Source of the DNA: Bin80 sp965203305
Lineage (GTDB): Bacteria > Bacteroidota > Rhodothermia > Rhodothermales > Bin80
Direction of reading: 5' to 3'
Assembly: GCA_965203305.1 (NCBI GenBank)
Contig: OZ241874.1
Coordinates: 2,046,001 to 2,110,000 of the forward strand
Length of the DNA stretch: 64,000 bases
Part shown: positions 54,683 to 64,000 of the stretch, one piece after another
Numbering within the stretch: position 1 is the first letter of the stretch
How the letters are laid out: every line of letters starts with the position of its first letter
Made by a program: the position numbers and the translations under genes
The notes under the pieces: generated by a model
The model's database searches: none
The model's input: the letters and a program-made list of their open reading frames with translations, nothing else
What the model was told of the DNA's origin: nothing

Positions 54683-55102
54683 ATGACTACGGAAATACTA
54701 GACAACATCAGATATATGCAGTACCTCAAGACACAGGCCCTTGCACATGCACTCTACCTTTATTCCGACATCATGGAAGCTCCTGTCACGCTGGATACTA
54801 TGCAGAACCCGCAAACCTTCGAGAAAATCCTGAGAATGGCGGACCATCTGGTACTCATAGCCAACAGAGTACTCCAGATGGGAATTGAAGAAAATTCTAC
54901 CTACACCTTTCAAGTCAAGTATGCTCACAACTCAGACCCCATAGAGGTTTCTTTCATTCTGCCCCAAATGTCCAACGAGGACTTCCTGAATGAATATACC
55001 TACTTGGTACACCATATCCTTCCCGATCTTGCCCAGAGTCAGAAAACAAGGGAGAAGTTCATAGATATCCTCATGGAAGGCAACACACGGGGAGAAGCAT
55101 AA
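54683..55102 (+). CDS. unknown 139-residue protein paired with the 53493 gene
   Basis: The 139-residue protein is helical at the N-terminus (ALAHALYLYSDIMEAP) and then beta-rich (STYTFQVKYAHNSDPIEV). No domain is recognised. Close spacing with the previous gene suggests the two are made together. Confidence 0.55.
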   Translation: MTTEILDNIRYMQYLKTQALAHALYLYSDIMEAPVTLDTMQNPQTFEKILRMADHLVLIANRVLQMGIEENSTYTFQVKYAHNSDPIEVSFILPQMSNEDFLNEYTYLVHHILPDLAQSQKTREKFIDILMEGNTRGEA

Positions 55103-55372
55103 TACATCCCCCAAAATAGAGTTTGACAGGAGAGTCTTGCCAAAAGACTTCCAGCCCAAATTAATGTGTCCGTAAGACTCTCAGTCAACAATGTCCTATA
55201 TGTCCGAATTTTTATGAGGGCTGCTTGGGGCAGGGGCTGAAAATGATACCCGTCTCAATCTCCTGGCACCGCATTATGACCTTATGAAGTGGATTTTTAT
55301 CCACTCTTGTGTGTCTTCTCGTCGGAGTATGCGAGTAATTTTGCCAGAAACTGTAACAGCATTTCTTTTCGA

Positions 55373-58270
55373 TTATTCAACAATTTGCATGGGAGCGTAC
55401 TTCAGTCGAAATTTCATTTGCCCGCGTTCACCAAAATCAACAGTCACTGTGGACGTCTCGCCCTTCCCCTCAACCCACAGAACTTCTCCTAACCCGTGTT
55501 TTTCATGCCTTACCCGACGACCTACTTTGAACTTGGATGGATCTTGGGCCCGAAATTTCTTGGCCGTCGTACGCCTAGATGATTTGGATACTGAAACCTG
55601 ATTTCGCTTGTTTCCCCGGTTTGATTGCCCAGCCTGCAGATTATGGGAAGTCTGGAAAGAGCGATTTGGCTGCCCAAATGATCTCCATCCGCTTGATGAT
55701 GCAGAGAGAGTAGTCAAAACTTCTGGATCTATCTCCTCAATGAAGCTACTTGGCTCTGGATAATTCGGGATCCCTCCATATCTTGAACGCACTCTCGCCC
55801 ACGCCAGATAGAGGTGGGACTTTGTTCTCGTGATCCCAACATACAAAAGCCTTCGCTCTTCTTCCAGATCAGCCGAGCTGATATCTTCTTCCCGGATGAG
55901 TGGCAATAACCCTTCTTCCATACCTCCGATAAAAACAGTATCAAACTCTAATCCCTTGGATGCATGAAGCGTCATCAGGACAACACGATCTCTGTTATCT
56001 TCATCCGTATCCGCATCTGTCATCAATGACACCTCCTGGAGATAACTGCTGAGTGTATGTGATTTATCTGCGAAAAAATAATCTTGAATTCCCCTCAGGA
56101 GCTCGTGAACATTTTCAAGCCGGGACTGGCCGCCAGGAGTTTCATCAGCCTCCAGTTCACGAATCAGTCCCACCTCGCGAAAAAGCGATGCAGCAACATC
56201 ACTGGGATCCTCTCTTGGTGCGGCTCCCTCTGCCTGCCCCCTGATAGTATCTGCCAAATCTCCCGATGAGTTTTTGGGGGATGATAGTACCTGTATTTCT
56301 TTGGCTTTAAGGATGGGGCCTACCTCGCGAAAAAGCGACACGGCAACCTCACTGGAGTCTTCCCCTGCTTCGAATCTCTCCAAGTGGTTTCTGATGATAT
56401 CCGCTAAACTTTTGGGAGTGTCTTGGGGATGCGGGGGTACCTTTATTTCTTTGATTTCAGCTTCATGAGTGGGGCCTACCTCGCGAAAAAGCGGCATAGC
56501 AGTACCACTGGAATCCTCCTCTGCCTCGAATCTCTCTGGATGAATAGTATCTGCCTGATCTCCCCGCGAGTTCTGGGAATGTGATAGTTCCTCCATTTCT
56601 TCAACTCCATCTTCAAGAATAAGACCTGCCTCGCGAAAAAGCGATGTAATAACCTCGCTGGGGTCGTCCTCTAATTCAAACCTTTCTGCATGACTTCTGA
56701 TGATATCAACCAAATCTCCCGGTGAGTCTTGAGCATGTGTCTGCCCCACTATATCTTTAGCTTCACGAATATCGCCTGCCTCATCAAGAAGCACCGTGGA
56801 AGCATCATTGGAATTGCTCCCCGCTCTGACTCTCTCTGCATGACTCCTGATGATATCTACAAAACTCTGTAATGAATTTCGGGCCCGCAACGGAATCGGC
56901 AGATATTCGATTTCCTCAAAGGCGCGCATCAGGTCATACCCCTCCTGACGTGAATACTGTGCGATTTTTTGTTGAGATTTAACACCGATTCCTCTCGCAG
57001 GATAATTTACAATGCGTTGAAAACTTGCGATGTCATTGGGATTTACCAGAAGTTGCAGATAGGCAATGGCATCCTTGATTTCCTTGCGCTGATAGAATGA
57101 AAGTCCACCAATAACTATATATGGTATGCCATCCCTGCGAAGTGCTTCCTCAAAGGTGCGACTCTGTACATTGGTCCGGTAGAGAATTGCAAAATCCCGA
57201 TATCGGAGACTGCCTCTAGCCATTGCATGTCTGATAATGTTGGAGGCCAAGCTCGCTTCATCCCGATCATCTCTGGCACTGATCACGGTAACTGGACTGC
57301 CACCAGCATTTTCCGTCCAGAGCTTCTTCTTGATCTGCCCACTGTTATGAAAGATCACCGAGTCTGCCGCTTTCAGAATTTTTTCTGTGGATCGGTAATT
57401 CTGCTCAAGACGAATCACCTTGGCCTCCTCAAAATCCTTCTCAAAAGAAAGAATATTCTGGATGTCCGCTCCCCGGAACGAATAAATGCTTTGCGCATCA
57501 TCCCCAACAATGCATAAATTGCGATGCCCGCCAGACAGAGCGTAGGCCAGCCGGTACTGTACATGATTCGTGTCCTGATACTCGTCAATCAGTACATGAG
57601 ACCACCTTTCCTGATACTTGTTGAGAACATCCGGGCACTGCTTGAATAGCTCCAGTGGTTTTAACAACAAATCATCAAAATCAAATGCGTTGGCTGCGCT
57701 GAGAGCTTCATTATAGGGATCGTAGAGACGGGAGGCAGCCTTCGCCTGTTTGGATTTGGCCGACTTCTCCATGTCCTGGGCAGATAGTCCGGCATTCTTT
57801 GCCCCAGAAATATGGTTTCGAATGGTGCGTGGCTTGATCTCTTTCGGATCATAGCCATGCTCATCAATGAGTTGCTTGAGAAGTCGCTCCGAATCATCTG
57901 TATCATAGATCGTGAAATCTGATGTATAGCCTATGTGCTCTGCCTCAATCCTCAATAGCCTTGCCATCATTGCATGAAATGTTCCCATCCACATTTTTTT
58001 TGTCATTCCCTTGGGCAGGAGTTCCTGCACACGCTCACGCATTTCTTTCGCGGCTTTGTTCGTGAATGTGAGTGCCAGCACCTGACTGGGACGCGCAATC
58101 TTGTTTGCCAGAATCCATGCAATCCGACGAGTAAGTACACATGTTTTACCAGACCCGGGACCAGCAACAACCAGCACTGGCCCTTTCGTGGTCTGTACCG
58201 CCTCCCTCTGCCGGTCATTGAGCCCTTCCAGAATTGGACCTGTGTCAAATTCAGTCTCCGTCATGGTCAA
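55373..58270 (-). CDS. UvrD/PcrA family DNA helicase with internal repeats
   Basis: The 965-residue superfamily 1A helicase is over 200 residues longer than typical PcrA. Motif I is GPGSGKTCVLTRR near residue 37, motif II DEYQDTN near residue 225, motif III DDAQSIYSFRGAD near residue 257 and motif IV LEQNYRST near residue 287. The C-terminal KVGRRVRHEKHGLGEVL is PcrA-like. Five repeats of about 50 residues (near 467-710) sit where family members have one helical segment, before SRLENVHELL. It acts in repair and displacement of proteins from DNA. The start ATG is good. Confidence 0.93.
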   Translation of the reverse strand: MTMTETEFDTGPILEGLNDRQREAVQTTKGPVLVVAGPGSGKTCVLTRRIAWILANKIARPSQVLALTFTNKAAKEMRERVQELLPKGMTKKMWMGTFHAMMARLLRIEAEHIGYTSDFTIYDTDDSERLLKQLIDEHGYDPKEIKPRTIRNHISGAKNAGLSAQDMEKSAKSKQAKAASRLYDPYNEALSAANAFDFDDLLLKPLELFKQCPDVLNKYQERWSHVLIDEYQDTNHVQYRLAYALSGGHRNLCIVGDDAQSIYSFRGADIQNILSFEKDFEEAKVIRLEQNYRSTEKILKAADSVIFHNSGQIKKKLWTENAGGSPVTVISARDDRDEASLASNIIRHAMARGSLRYRDFAILYRTNVQSRTFEEALRRDGIPYIVIGGLSFYQRKEIKDAIAYLQLLVNPNDIASFQRIVNYPARGIGVKSQQKIAQYSRQEGYDLMRAFEEIEYLPIPLRARNSLQSFVDIIRSHAERVRAGSNSNDASTVLLDEAGDIREAKDIVGQTHAQDSPGDLVDIIRSHAERFELEDDPSEVITSLFREAGLILEDGVEEMEELSHSQNSRGDQADTIHPERFEAEEDSSGTAMPLFREVGPTHEAEIKEIKVPPHPQDTPKSLADIIRNHLERFEAGEDSSEVAVSLFREVGPILKAKEIQVLSSPKNSSGDLADTIRGQAEGAAPREDPSDVAASLFREVGLIRELEADETPGGQSRLENVHELLRGIQDYFFADKSHTLSSYLQEVSLMTDADTDEDNRDRVVLMTLHASKGLEFDTVFIGGMEEGLLPLIREEDISSADLEEERRLLYVGITRTKSHLYLAWARVRSRYGGIPNYPEPSSFIEEIDPEVLTTLSASSSGWRSFGQPNRSFQTSHNLQAGQSNRGNKRNQVSVSKSSRRTTAKKFRAQDPSKFKVGRRVRHEKHGLGEVLWVEGKGETSTVTVDFGERGQMKFRLKYAPMQIVE
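56140..56870. repeat. five tandem 50-residue repeats inside the helicase gene
   Basis: Units of about 150 bases encode variants of ADIIRSHAERFEAEEDSSE followed by VAVSLFREVGPILEA. They are shared at DNA level as well, e.g. CCTCGCGAAAAAGCG (plus strand) recurs in the last four copies. The first copy is the most diverged. Confidence 0.85.
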
Positions 58271-58981
58271 GATTGGTCACAAGTATTCGCCGAAAAATAT
58301 TCTAAAATAAACGCCCAGCTTGTCTGATAGTCCCACCATAATCCGCTTCCTGTCTGATTAGAATGATTCCCTGTCAGTCAACGATTTCGGAATGACTTCA
58401 CAGCGGAGCCAGTCTCTGATTGACCGATTTCAAACAGAACGGCAGTGTATCTGTATGATCGGCACACCTGTTTCAATATGGGTTATCAAGCTGCATATAG
58501 TGAGAAGACCTGTTCCTGACAATACTTCCATCATCCAGTGATCCCCAAAGTCACTCCCATATCCCAATCTAAGTCTGACTGAGAGAATCAATCCACAATG
58601 TGTACATCCTTTTCCGATGAGAATGTCATGTTCTCCTCCATCCAAATGCGGTTTGGCGAGCAAATGTGCCAATACTAAGAAGATCGTGGCTGGTGACCTG
58701 CGTGAAATCAAACTCTTGACGATGTATACCTGCTTCCTGACATGATTATCCAGGCGATGAAAATAGACAATCTGCCTCACGCATCTGAATCCCCATGGCA
58801 GGTTCTGGAATCTGCTCTAATCCTGAAGCACCAAGGTACACTCGTAAATGGCATCCCCAGCAATTCATAGCGTAAACAACTTCCTATCCTGAATTTGCAA
58901 GCAATCAGCTTTCCCTCTGACATAAATTAAACAGTTTCTTGCATTCTAGGTGTTTCCCAAGCCTTTACCATATTAATCCTG
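58271..58981. other. 711-base gap with no supported gene
   Basis: A 116-codon minus-strand frame (58430-58780) and short plus-strand frames exist, but none has motif, ribosome-binding site or sensible composition. No IS end sequences were recognised. Confidence 0.4.
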
Positions 58982-60334
58982 ATGGACTTTACTGTTTCTG
59001 CCATCCGTGCCCTGATCGGACTTTCTGCGATCATTGGACTTGCACTACTCTTTTCTGAAAATCGGCGTTTGGCAAACTGGCGGCTGATCATCATCGGCAT
59101 TCTGGCGCAAATCATCATCGCCCTTCTGGTACTCAAGGGAGATGCCATGGGGGAATTCTTCGCTCCGCTGGGCTGGCCGAAACTCTTCTTTTCCGGCATA
59201 AGCTCCTTCTTTGTGTTAATCCTGCGGTTTACAACCGAAGGAGCTCAGTTCGTGCTTGGAGACATTGCAATTCCCCCAAGCGGCAATATAGATCCCGGTA
59301 CAAACCTGGTCATCGGACAGAGCTGGGGGACTTCCCTCGCCTTCCAGGTCTTTCCGACCATCATTTTCTTTGCGTCCCTGATGGGAATCCTGTATCACCT
59401 GGGACTGATGCAGTGGATCGTCAAGTTCATGGCACGCGTTGCTGTCAAACTTCTTAAATCCAGTGGAGCGGAATCTCTGTCCGTTGCGGCAAACATTTTC
59501 GTTGGGCAGACAGAAGCTCCTCTGGTTATCCGGCCGTACCTGGAAAAGATGACCCGCTCGGAAGTAATGACGCTGATGAGTGCTGGCATGTCCACTATGG
59601 CAGGAGGAGTCATGGCTGCCTACATTGCTTTTCTGGCCGTTCCGTATGCCGCCATGCAGGGAATCCCGATAGACATGGCACAGCTCAAGTTTGCGGAACA
59701 CCTTCTCGGGGCCAGTCTCATGGCAGCCCCGGCTGCCATCATCCTGAGCAAGATTATCGTTCCCGAAACAGGCCAGCCAGTCACACTGGGAAGAGTGGAG
59801 CTTCCGAAGATCACAGAGTCAAAGAATGCCATTGATGCCGCGGCAACCGGTGCCAGAGACGGGCTTCAGCTGGTACTGAACATTTCCGCGATTCTGCTGG
59901 CGTTCATCGCCTTGCTGGCAATGATAGACTTCTTCTTGGGATGGGGGGGCGGCCTGTTCGGAATAGAGTTGACCCTGGGGAAAATTCTGGGATGGGGGTT
60001 TGCCCCTGTCGCATGGCTGATCGGGGTTCCAACCGCAGATATCATGTCCGTGGGATCTATGCTCGGATATAAAGTCGTAGCAAATGAGTTTGTCGCTTAT
60101 CTGCAACTGGCGGATGTCATGCAGACGGGAGCCATCTCGCAGAAGGCAATCACCATGTCTACATTTGCCCTGTGCGGCTTTGCCAATTTCTCGTCCATCG
60201 CAATTCAGCTGGGGGGAATTGGACCGCTTGCTCCCAGCCAACGCCCCCTGATTGCCGAGCTTGGGGTCAAGGCAGTCCTGGTAGGATCTCTGGCAAACCT
60301 CATGACAGCAACACTTGCAGGGGTCCTGGCGTAA
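58982..60334 (+). CDS. NupC-type concentrative nucleoside transporter
   Basis: The 450-residue membrane protein has ten or so hydrophobic segments. Family features are MGEFFAPLGWPKLFF near residue 56, the selectivity region VGQTEAPLVIRPYLEKMTRSE near residues 173-193, and MSAGMSTMAGGVMAAYIAF near residues 198-216. CNT carriers use sodium or proton gradients to import nucleosides. It has its own start and no operon partners here. Confidence 0.93.
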   Translation: MDFTVSAIRALIGLSAIIGLALLFSENRRLANWRLIIIGILAQIIIALLVLKGDAMGEFFAPLGWPKLFFSGISSFFVLILRFTTEGAQFVLGDIAIPPSGNIDPGTNLVIGQSWGTSLAFQVFPTIIFFASLMGILYHLGLMQWIVKFMARVAVKLLKSSGAESLSVAANIFVGQTEAPLVIRPYLEKMTRSEVMTLMSAGMSTMAGGVMAAYIAFLAVPYAAMQGIPIDMAQLKFAEHLLGASLMAAPAAIILSKIIVPETGQPVTLGRVELPKITESKNAIDAAATGARDGLQLVLNISAILLAFIALLAMIDFFLGWGGGLFGIELTLGKILGWGFAPVAWLIGVPTADIMSVGSMLGYKVVANEFVAYLQLADVMQTGAISQKAITMSTFALCGFANFSSIAIQLGGIGPLAPSQRPLIAELGVKAVLVGSLANLMTATLAGVLA

Positions 60335-60498
60335 CGGGAAGAAAATTTGCCCCTGATTATCTTAAACCAAATTTTTAAGTGATCTAACCTAACTCATCAA
60401 ATAATCGCAATAAACAACGGGTTAGCAAACCTTTTGCTGTCAGGGAGCAGTAAAATTTAAAGCTTTTCCATTGGTCATTTATACGCTATTATGTGTAC

Positions 60499-61125
60499 AT
60501 GAAGAAACGAGCTGAAATTGAATCAGAGTTGACAGACAAAAAAGCGAGAGCGACGGCTCCGAATGCGAGGCTTTCCGATCTGAGCCGGCGCCTGCTTGAG
60601 TCGGACAGAAAAGCTTTGCAGGAGTTGTTTGACGAACTGCATGTTACTCTGCTTCGGTTTTGCTGGAGATACACGAATGATCATGATGCTTCGCGAGATG
60701 TTGTGCAAGACGTATTTATCAAAGTGTGGGAGAAAAGAACCACGCTGGACCCTGACAAGTCACTCCTCGCACTCATGTATACCATGGTGCGGAACAGAGC
60801 TCTCAACCTGGCCCGTAATGATCGCTCCTCGGACCGAGTGGATACATCTGAAATCACGGTCCAGAGCAGTTCCAAGCCTGATGAGCAGATTGACTTCAAA
60901 GTGCTTGAGGGGAAGATTCACCAGTGGATTGAAAGCCTCCCCCCTCGTCGACAGGAAGCCTTCAAGCTCAGTCGCTTTGAGGGACTCTCACACGCAGAGA
61001 TTGCCGAAATCATGAACATTACCCCACGAACTGTAAATACCCATGTCATGCTTACGCTAAGAGAGCTCCGTATGAAGCTGGAGGCGTTGCACAAAGACTA
61101 TCAGACAGATGAACAAAAGACCTGA
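60499..61125 (+). CDS. ECF sigma factor (FecI-like)
   Basis: The 208-residue sigma-70 family factor has region 2 with DASRDVVQDVFIKVWEKR near residues 65-82 and region 4 helix-turn-helix SHAEIAEIMNITPRTVNTHV near residues 163-182. A GTG at 60493 or the ATG at 60499 may start it. It overlaps fecR by 17 bases and likely drives the downstream receptor. Confidence 0.93.
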   Translation: MKKRAEIESELTDKKARATAPNARLSDLSRRLLESDRKALQELFDELHVTLLRFCWRYTNDHDASRDVVQDVFIKVWEKRTTLDPDKSLLALMYTMVRNRALNLARNDRSSDRVDTSEITVQSSSKPDEQIDFKVLEGKIHQWIESLPPRRQEAFKLSRFEGLSHAEIAEIMNITPRTVNTHVMLTLRELRMKLEALHKDYQTDEQKT

Positions 61126-62044
61126 ATCCTCTCTTCCAGACGAAATTCTGGAACATCTGGATTTTTCCGAAATCCCCGAGACCCAAAGAGTATGGGACCT
61201 CTCGGCTGGCTGTGTGGCTGGCGAGCCCTCTGCGGAAGAGTTTGAACTTGCCGGAAAAGACATGTGGCCGCTGATCCAGGACGCTACCCGGCCGAAGTTG
61301 CGGCGGATAGTCACCTGGAGACGCTCTATGGCGATGGCTGCATGTATTGCTGTCATCCTTTCCGTTGGAATCACACTTACGCAACGGCCTGCTTCGGTAG
61401 AAGCTCCCTTTGGGAAACAGGTCACGCATGAATTGCCTGATGGAAGCAGTGTAATCCTGAACAGTGGAACCAAGATCAAATACAGCAGAAAGTTTGGAGA
61501 TTCATCCCGCGAGCTAACTCTTGCCAAAGGCGAAATTTACCTGGATGTCACGCGAGATACTGTTCCGTTCATTGTTGAATCCTTTGATGCCAGTACCGAA
61601 GTGCTAGGAACCTCCTTTAATGTTCGCTCATGGCCCGAAGAAATTGGGGCTGCGACTGATGTTACCGTCAAATCTGGACAGGTTCGCGTCACTCCCCTGA
61701 CAGATCCAGATATGGCTGTTACCCTGATGGCAGGAGAATTCGCACGGATCCAGCCGGACGGGAAAGAGCCACTGGTCGGGCAGGCTTCTGACGGTTCGTC
61801 CGAAGAATCCACTTGGGTGGATGGAGTATTCAAGTTCTTCGAACAGCCACTGGGGAATATCGCCGAGGAGATTGAACGTCGCTATGATGTGGACATCGCG
61901 ATTGAGACGCAGGCCTTGGCAAACATGTCCATCGGTATCCTGAAAGAATCCCCCGAAAGTGCCGAAGAGATCATTCAGGATATTTGTGCGTTACACTGCA
62001 CATATCGTGTGACCTCGGACGGATTCTTGCTTTCGCCTCCGTAG
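61109..62044 (+). CDS. FecR-type anti-sigma/sensor protein
   Basis: The 311-residue FecR-type protein has an N-terminal cytoplasmic part, one membrane helix near residues 72-88 (MAMAACIAVILSVGITL), a periplasmic FecR domain (ELPDGSSVILNSGTKIKYS) and a C-terminal DUF4974-like domain (FFEQPLGNIAEEIERRYDV). It relays the receptor signal to the sigma factor that precedes it. The start ATG overlaps that gene. Confidence 0.94.
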   Translation: MNKRPESSLPDEILEHLDFSEIPETQRVWDLSAGCVAGEPSAEEFELAGKDMWPLIQDATRPKLRRIVTWRRSMAMAACIAVILSVGITLTQRPASVEAPFGKQVTHELPDGSSVILNSGTKIKYSRKFGDSSRELTLAKGEIYLDVTRDTVPFIVESFDASTEVLGTSFNVRSWPEEIGAATDVTVKSGQVRVTPLTDPDMAVTLMAGEFARIQPDGKEPLVGQASDGSSEESTWVDGVFKFFEQPLGNIAEEIERRYDVDIAIETQALANMSIGILKESPESAEEIIQDICALHCTYRVTSDGFLLSPP

Positions 62045-62099
62045 ATATCTCCGAGACGCACAGAAACCGTCTTTGCTTAGCTGACTGTAGACCTACTTC

Positions 62100-64000
62100 G
62101 TGCGCATTCTGACTTGTTGCGCGGCTGTCTTGGCTTCCGCACTGCTTGGGAGTGTGCCGGACCTGTCTGCGCAATCTCGCCGTCCCCTGCTTGATGCTGT
62201 CAGGCACTTCCAGTCTGTCTGGGGTGCAGACATTTCCTATGCCTCCAACACACTGCAGGATCGGTATACTGTGTGGACCGAGCCTGTCGCCACCAGTGCG
62301 GAAACGGATATAAAGCATTTGCTGGACGGAACCGGCGTAACCTTCTTTCAGCAGTCTAGCGGCACATTTTTTCTGAAACCTCTTGAAGCCCGAGTTTCGA
62401 CCCTCCTGGGGAGCGTCCGATCCAAAGAGACAGGAGCTCCACTCCGAGGTGCACACATAGCACTTGTTGGAACAGAGGAAGGCACCACATCAGACCTCCA
62501 GGGACGCTTTATCCTGTCAACCGCGCCTCGGAATCCCGCAGAAATACGTGTCAGCTACGTAGGGTTCCTGCCGGAACATTTGGAAGTAGAACTGCTTGCA
62601 GACTCCATTGTGGCTGTGGATGTATCGCTCTCCGAATGGGTACTGGAAGAGCGTCCACTGGAGATCACCGCCTCTCCACTGCTAGGTGAACTTCCATTCC
62701 TGATCAGTGATCGCCCCTATGCAATGGACATCCGGATCGCAAAAGACCTGAGACAGGTCATCGGGCTTGGGACTCCCGACATTGTTCGAAGCCTTTCGGA
62801 TGTCGCCGGACTTTATATTGACCTGTCCACTAGCGACATTCACATACAGGGCAGCGGTCTTGGTGAACATCAATTCAAACTGGATGGAAGCACGGTGTTT
62901 GAGCCAATCCACCTGGGACTGTTCGGAATCTTCAATCCCTTTGCCATTGACAAGATTACCGTCAGAAAAGCGGGGTTTGATGCAGAATACGGAAGCTATC
63001 TTGCAGGAATTATTAGTGCTGAACACTCTCTCACATCTGACAGGGCTATAGAGGTGCAAATAGACCCGATCTCCCTGAATACCCGAATTACAAATCAGAT
63101 GAATCTCAGGGGAACAACCCTGTCCGTGATGGGGGCCTTCCGAACCAGTATCTGGGATCACTGGTGGAGCAATCTGCGGAGCGAGAGCGTGAATGATCTG
63201 CTCCGGGAATGGAACCGTCCCGATGAGTTTCTCATGCTCGCCAGCATTTACCCTCTCAAACAGGCGTTTGAAGATGGCTATAACAATCTGGTCTCCCGGC
63301 TCCAGAAAGTCCCTCTTCCCTCCCTTCCCAATATTGGTTTCAATGATCTTCATGCTGCAACAAAGATTGATTTCGGATACGGAAAAGAGGCAGGAGCATC
63401 TGTCTATGCAGGGAACAGCGATCTTGAAGGACGGCTGCTGTCTGCCCCGAAAGATGAAGAAGAAGTGCGCAAGAGTATTTCCCCGGATCGCCATACCTGG
63501 ACGAACCGGAGCGTTCGGCTCTACTGGCAGCAGCCACTGACGGGCAATCTTGACTGGCGCATCTCCTGGCGCAGGGGAAAATACCTGCTCTCTCATAACT
63601 ATGGAGGCCTTGACCGCCAGAACAGCGTCCATGCCGCGTTCAACCAGTACCGATACAACTCCATCGAAACCAGTGACGAGAACGGCATCTCAAGCAACGA
63701 CCTGGACCTGTCCATCAGTCACGGAAACAGCTATGGGGTCCTGCGGGCTGGGCTGGATTTTTCCTGGATGCAGCATCATTTCCGAATCCAGCATGTCTTT
63801 CCCCGAGTTCTTGATCACGAGCGAAATTCTCTGATCGCATCTGGATATTTGCAGCAGATATGGGCACCGGCTCCGTGGATGGAATTGACGACAGGGTTTC
63901 GGTTTACCCGACTTCGGGCCCAGGGCAAGTGGCACATGGAGCCCCGCACCGCCCTGCTGTTCAAGTCACCGTATAAGGATGGGTACGGCGTTTCCCTCAG
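62100..64000 (+). CDS. TonB-dependent outer-membrane receptor with STN-like domain (partial)
   Basis: An open frame runs from a GTG at 62100 to the window end, 633 codons. It has a signal peptide (LTCCAAVLASALLGSVPDLS) and a short STN/secretin-like domain (LLDAVRHFQSVWGADISY) that could signal to FecR. A carboxypeptidase-like beta-sandwich follows (GAPLRGAHIALVGTEEGTT), then a plug (GTPDIVRSLSDVAGLYID) and beta-barrel strands. A sigma/FecR/receptor set like this usually senses a siderophore or sugar substrate; this cannot be told apart here. The 3' end is outside the window. Confidence 0.88.
   Translation, partial: MRILTCCAAVLASALLGSVPDLSAQSRRPLLDAVRHFQSVWGADISYASNTLQDRYTVWTEPVATSAETDIKHLLDGTGVTFFQQSSGTFFLKPLEARVSTLLGSVRSKETGAPLRGAHIALVGTEEGTTSDLQGRFILSTAPRNPAEIRVSYVGFLPEHLEVELLADSIVAVDVSLSEWVLEERPLEITASPLLGELPFLISDRPYAMDIRIAKDLRQVIGLGTPDIVRSLSDVAGLYIDLSTSDIHIQGSGLGEHQFKLDGSTVFEPIHLGLFGIFNPFAIDKITVRKAGFDAEYGSYLAGIISAEHSLTSDRAIEVQIDPISLNTRITNQMNLRGTTLSVMGAFRTSIWDHWWSNLRSESVNDLLREWNRPDEFLMLASIYPLKQAFEDGYNNLVSRLQKVPLPSLPNIGFNDLHAATKIDFGYGKEAGASVYAGNSDLEGRLLSAPKDEEEVRKSISPDRHTWTNRSVRLYWQQPLTGNLDWRISWRRGKYLLSHNYGGLDRQNSVHAAFNQYRYNSIETSDENGISSNDLDLSISHGNSYGVLRAGLDFSWMQHHFRIQHVFPRVLDHERNSLIASGYLQQIWAPAPWMELTTGFRFTRLRAQGKWHMEPRTALLFKSPYKDGYGVSL

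Noticed and set aside
58430..58780. 116-codon minus-strand frame after uvrD
   Set aside because: No ribosome-binding site, no motif and unlike neighbours in composition; not enough to call a gene.
62682..63632. 316-codon minus-strand frame at the right end
   Set aside because: It lies opposite the TonB-dependent receptor, whose plus-strand frame has signal peptide, plug and barrel features.
1..64000. CRISPR array or phage genes
   Set aside because: No regular short repeat-spacer series and no structural phage genes were seen anywhere in the window.

Overview
The window looks like a chromosomal segment from a bacterium of the Bacteroidota/Rhodothermota (FCB) side of the tree. The evidence is DUF4837- and DUF4296-type lipoproteins, a DUF4293-like membrane protein, a FecI-type sigma factor with FecR and a TonB-dependent receptor carrying an STN-like domain, paired ExbD genes, and a TrpB that starts in the style of that group. 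No rRNA gene or 16S-grade marker is present, so the taxon is an inference. Many genes start with GTG or TTG, and many neighbours overlap by 4 bases.

Layout. 1-3151 (minus strand) is the widely conserved translation cluster tRNA-Thr/Tyr/Gly/Thr, tuf, tRNA-Trp, secE, nusG, rplK, rplA. 3209-6074 holds dedA, ispF, ispD and queA. 6075-20240 is an accessory region. It contains a type I restriction-modification locus (hsdM, hsdS, hsdR, read on the minus strand) whose hsdS is split by an IS1634-like element. Two G homopolymers, one at the 5' end of hsdM and one between the two halves of hsdS, leave the genes out of frame and look like phase-variation switches. Downstream of hsdR is a tandem array of hsdR tails, coiled-coil genes and dead transposase copies, and one repeat contains a 1.5-kb cassette carrying a P-loop ATPase. 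20315-23909 holds a small secreted protein, transketolase and a VKOR-DsbA fusion.

24033-37840 (plus) is the tryptophan gene set: trpE, then trpS-trpG-trpD-trpC, then trpF-trpB-trpA. Accessory DNA breaks it in two places. The first is an ISL3-like element between a gene and its decayed paralogue. The second is a DoxX-esterase fusion plus a secreted protein lying between two remnants of the same end sequence found on the ATPase cassette. 37846-51917 holds two lipoproteins, a glycosyltransferase, a DUF4293-like protein, isocitrate dehydrogenase, three small unknown genes, an ExbB/ExbD/ExbD energy-transducing set, an S41 protease, a divergent S45 hydrolase, an N-acetylglucosamine-kinase-like protein and acetyl-CoA synthetase.

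52237-55102 is a second accessory patch with a Panacea-domain antitoxin beside a small membrane protein, and two unknown genes. 55373-58270 is a UvrD/PcrA helicase with an unusual five-copy internal repeat. 58982-64000 holds a NupC transporter and a sigma factor/FecR/TonB-receptor set that runs off the window; the ExbB/ExbD genes could energise such a receptor.

The most interesting signals are the doubly switchable type I system, the ATPase cassette whose insertion can be proved from an empty site in the neighbouring tandem copy, the repeat-expanded UvrD, the in-frame DoxX-esterase fusion and the Panacea pair.
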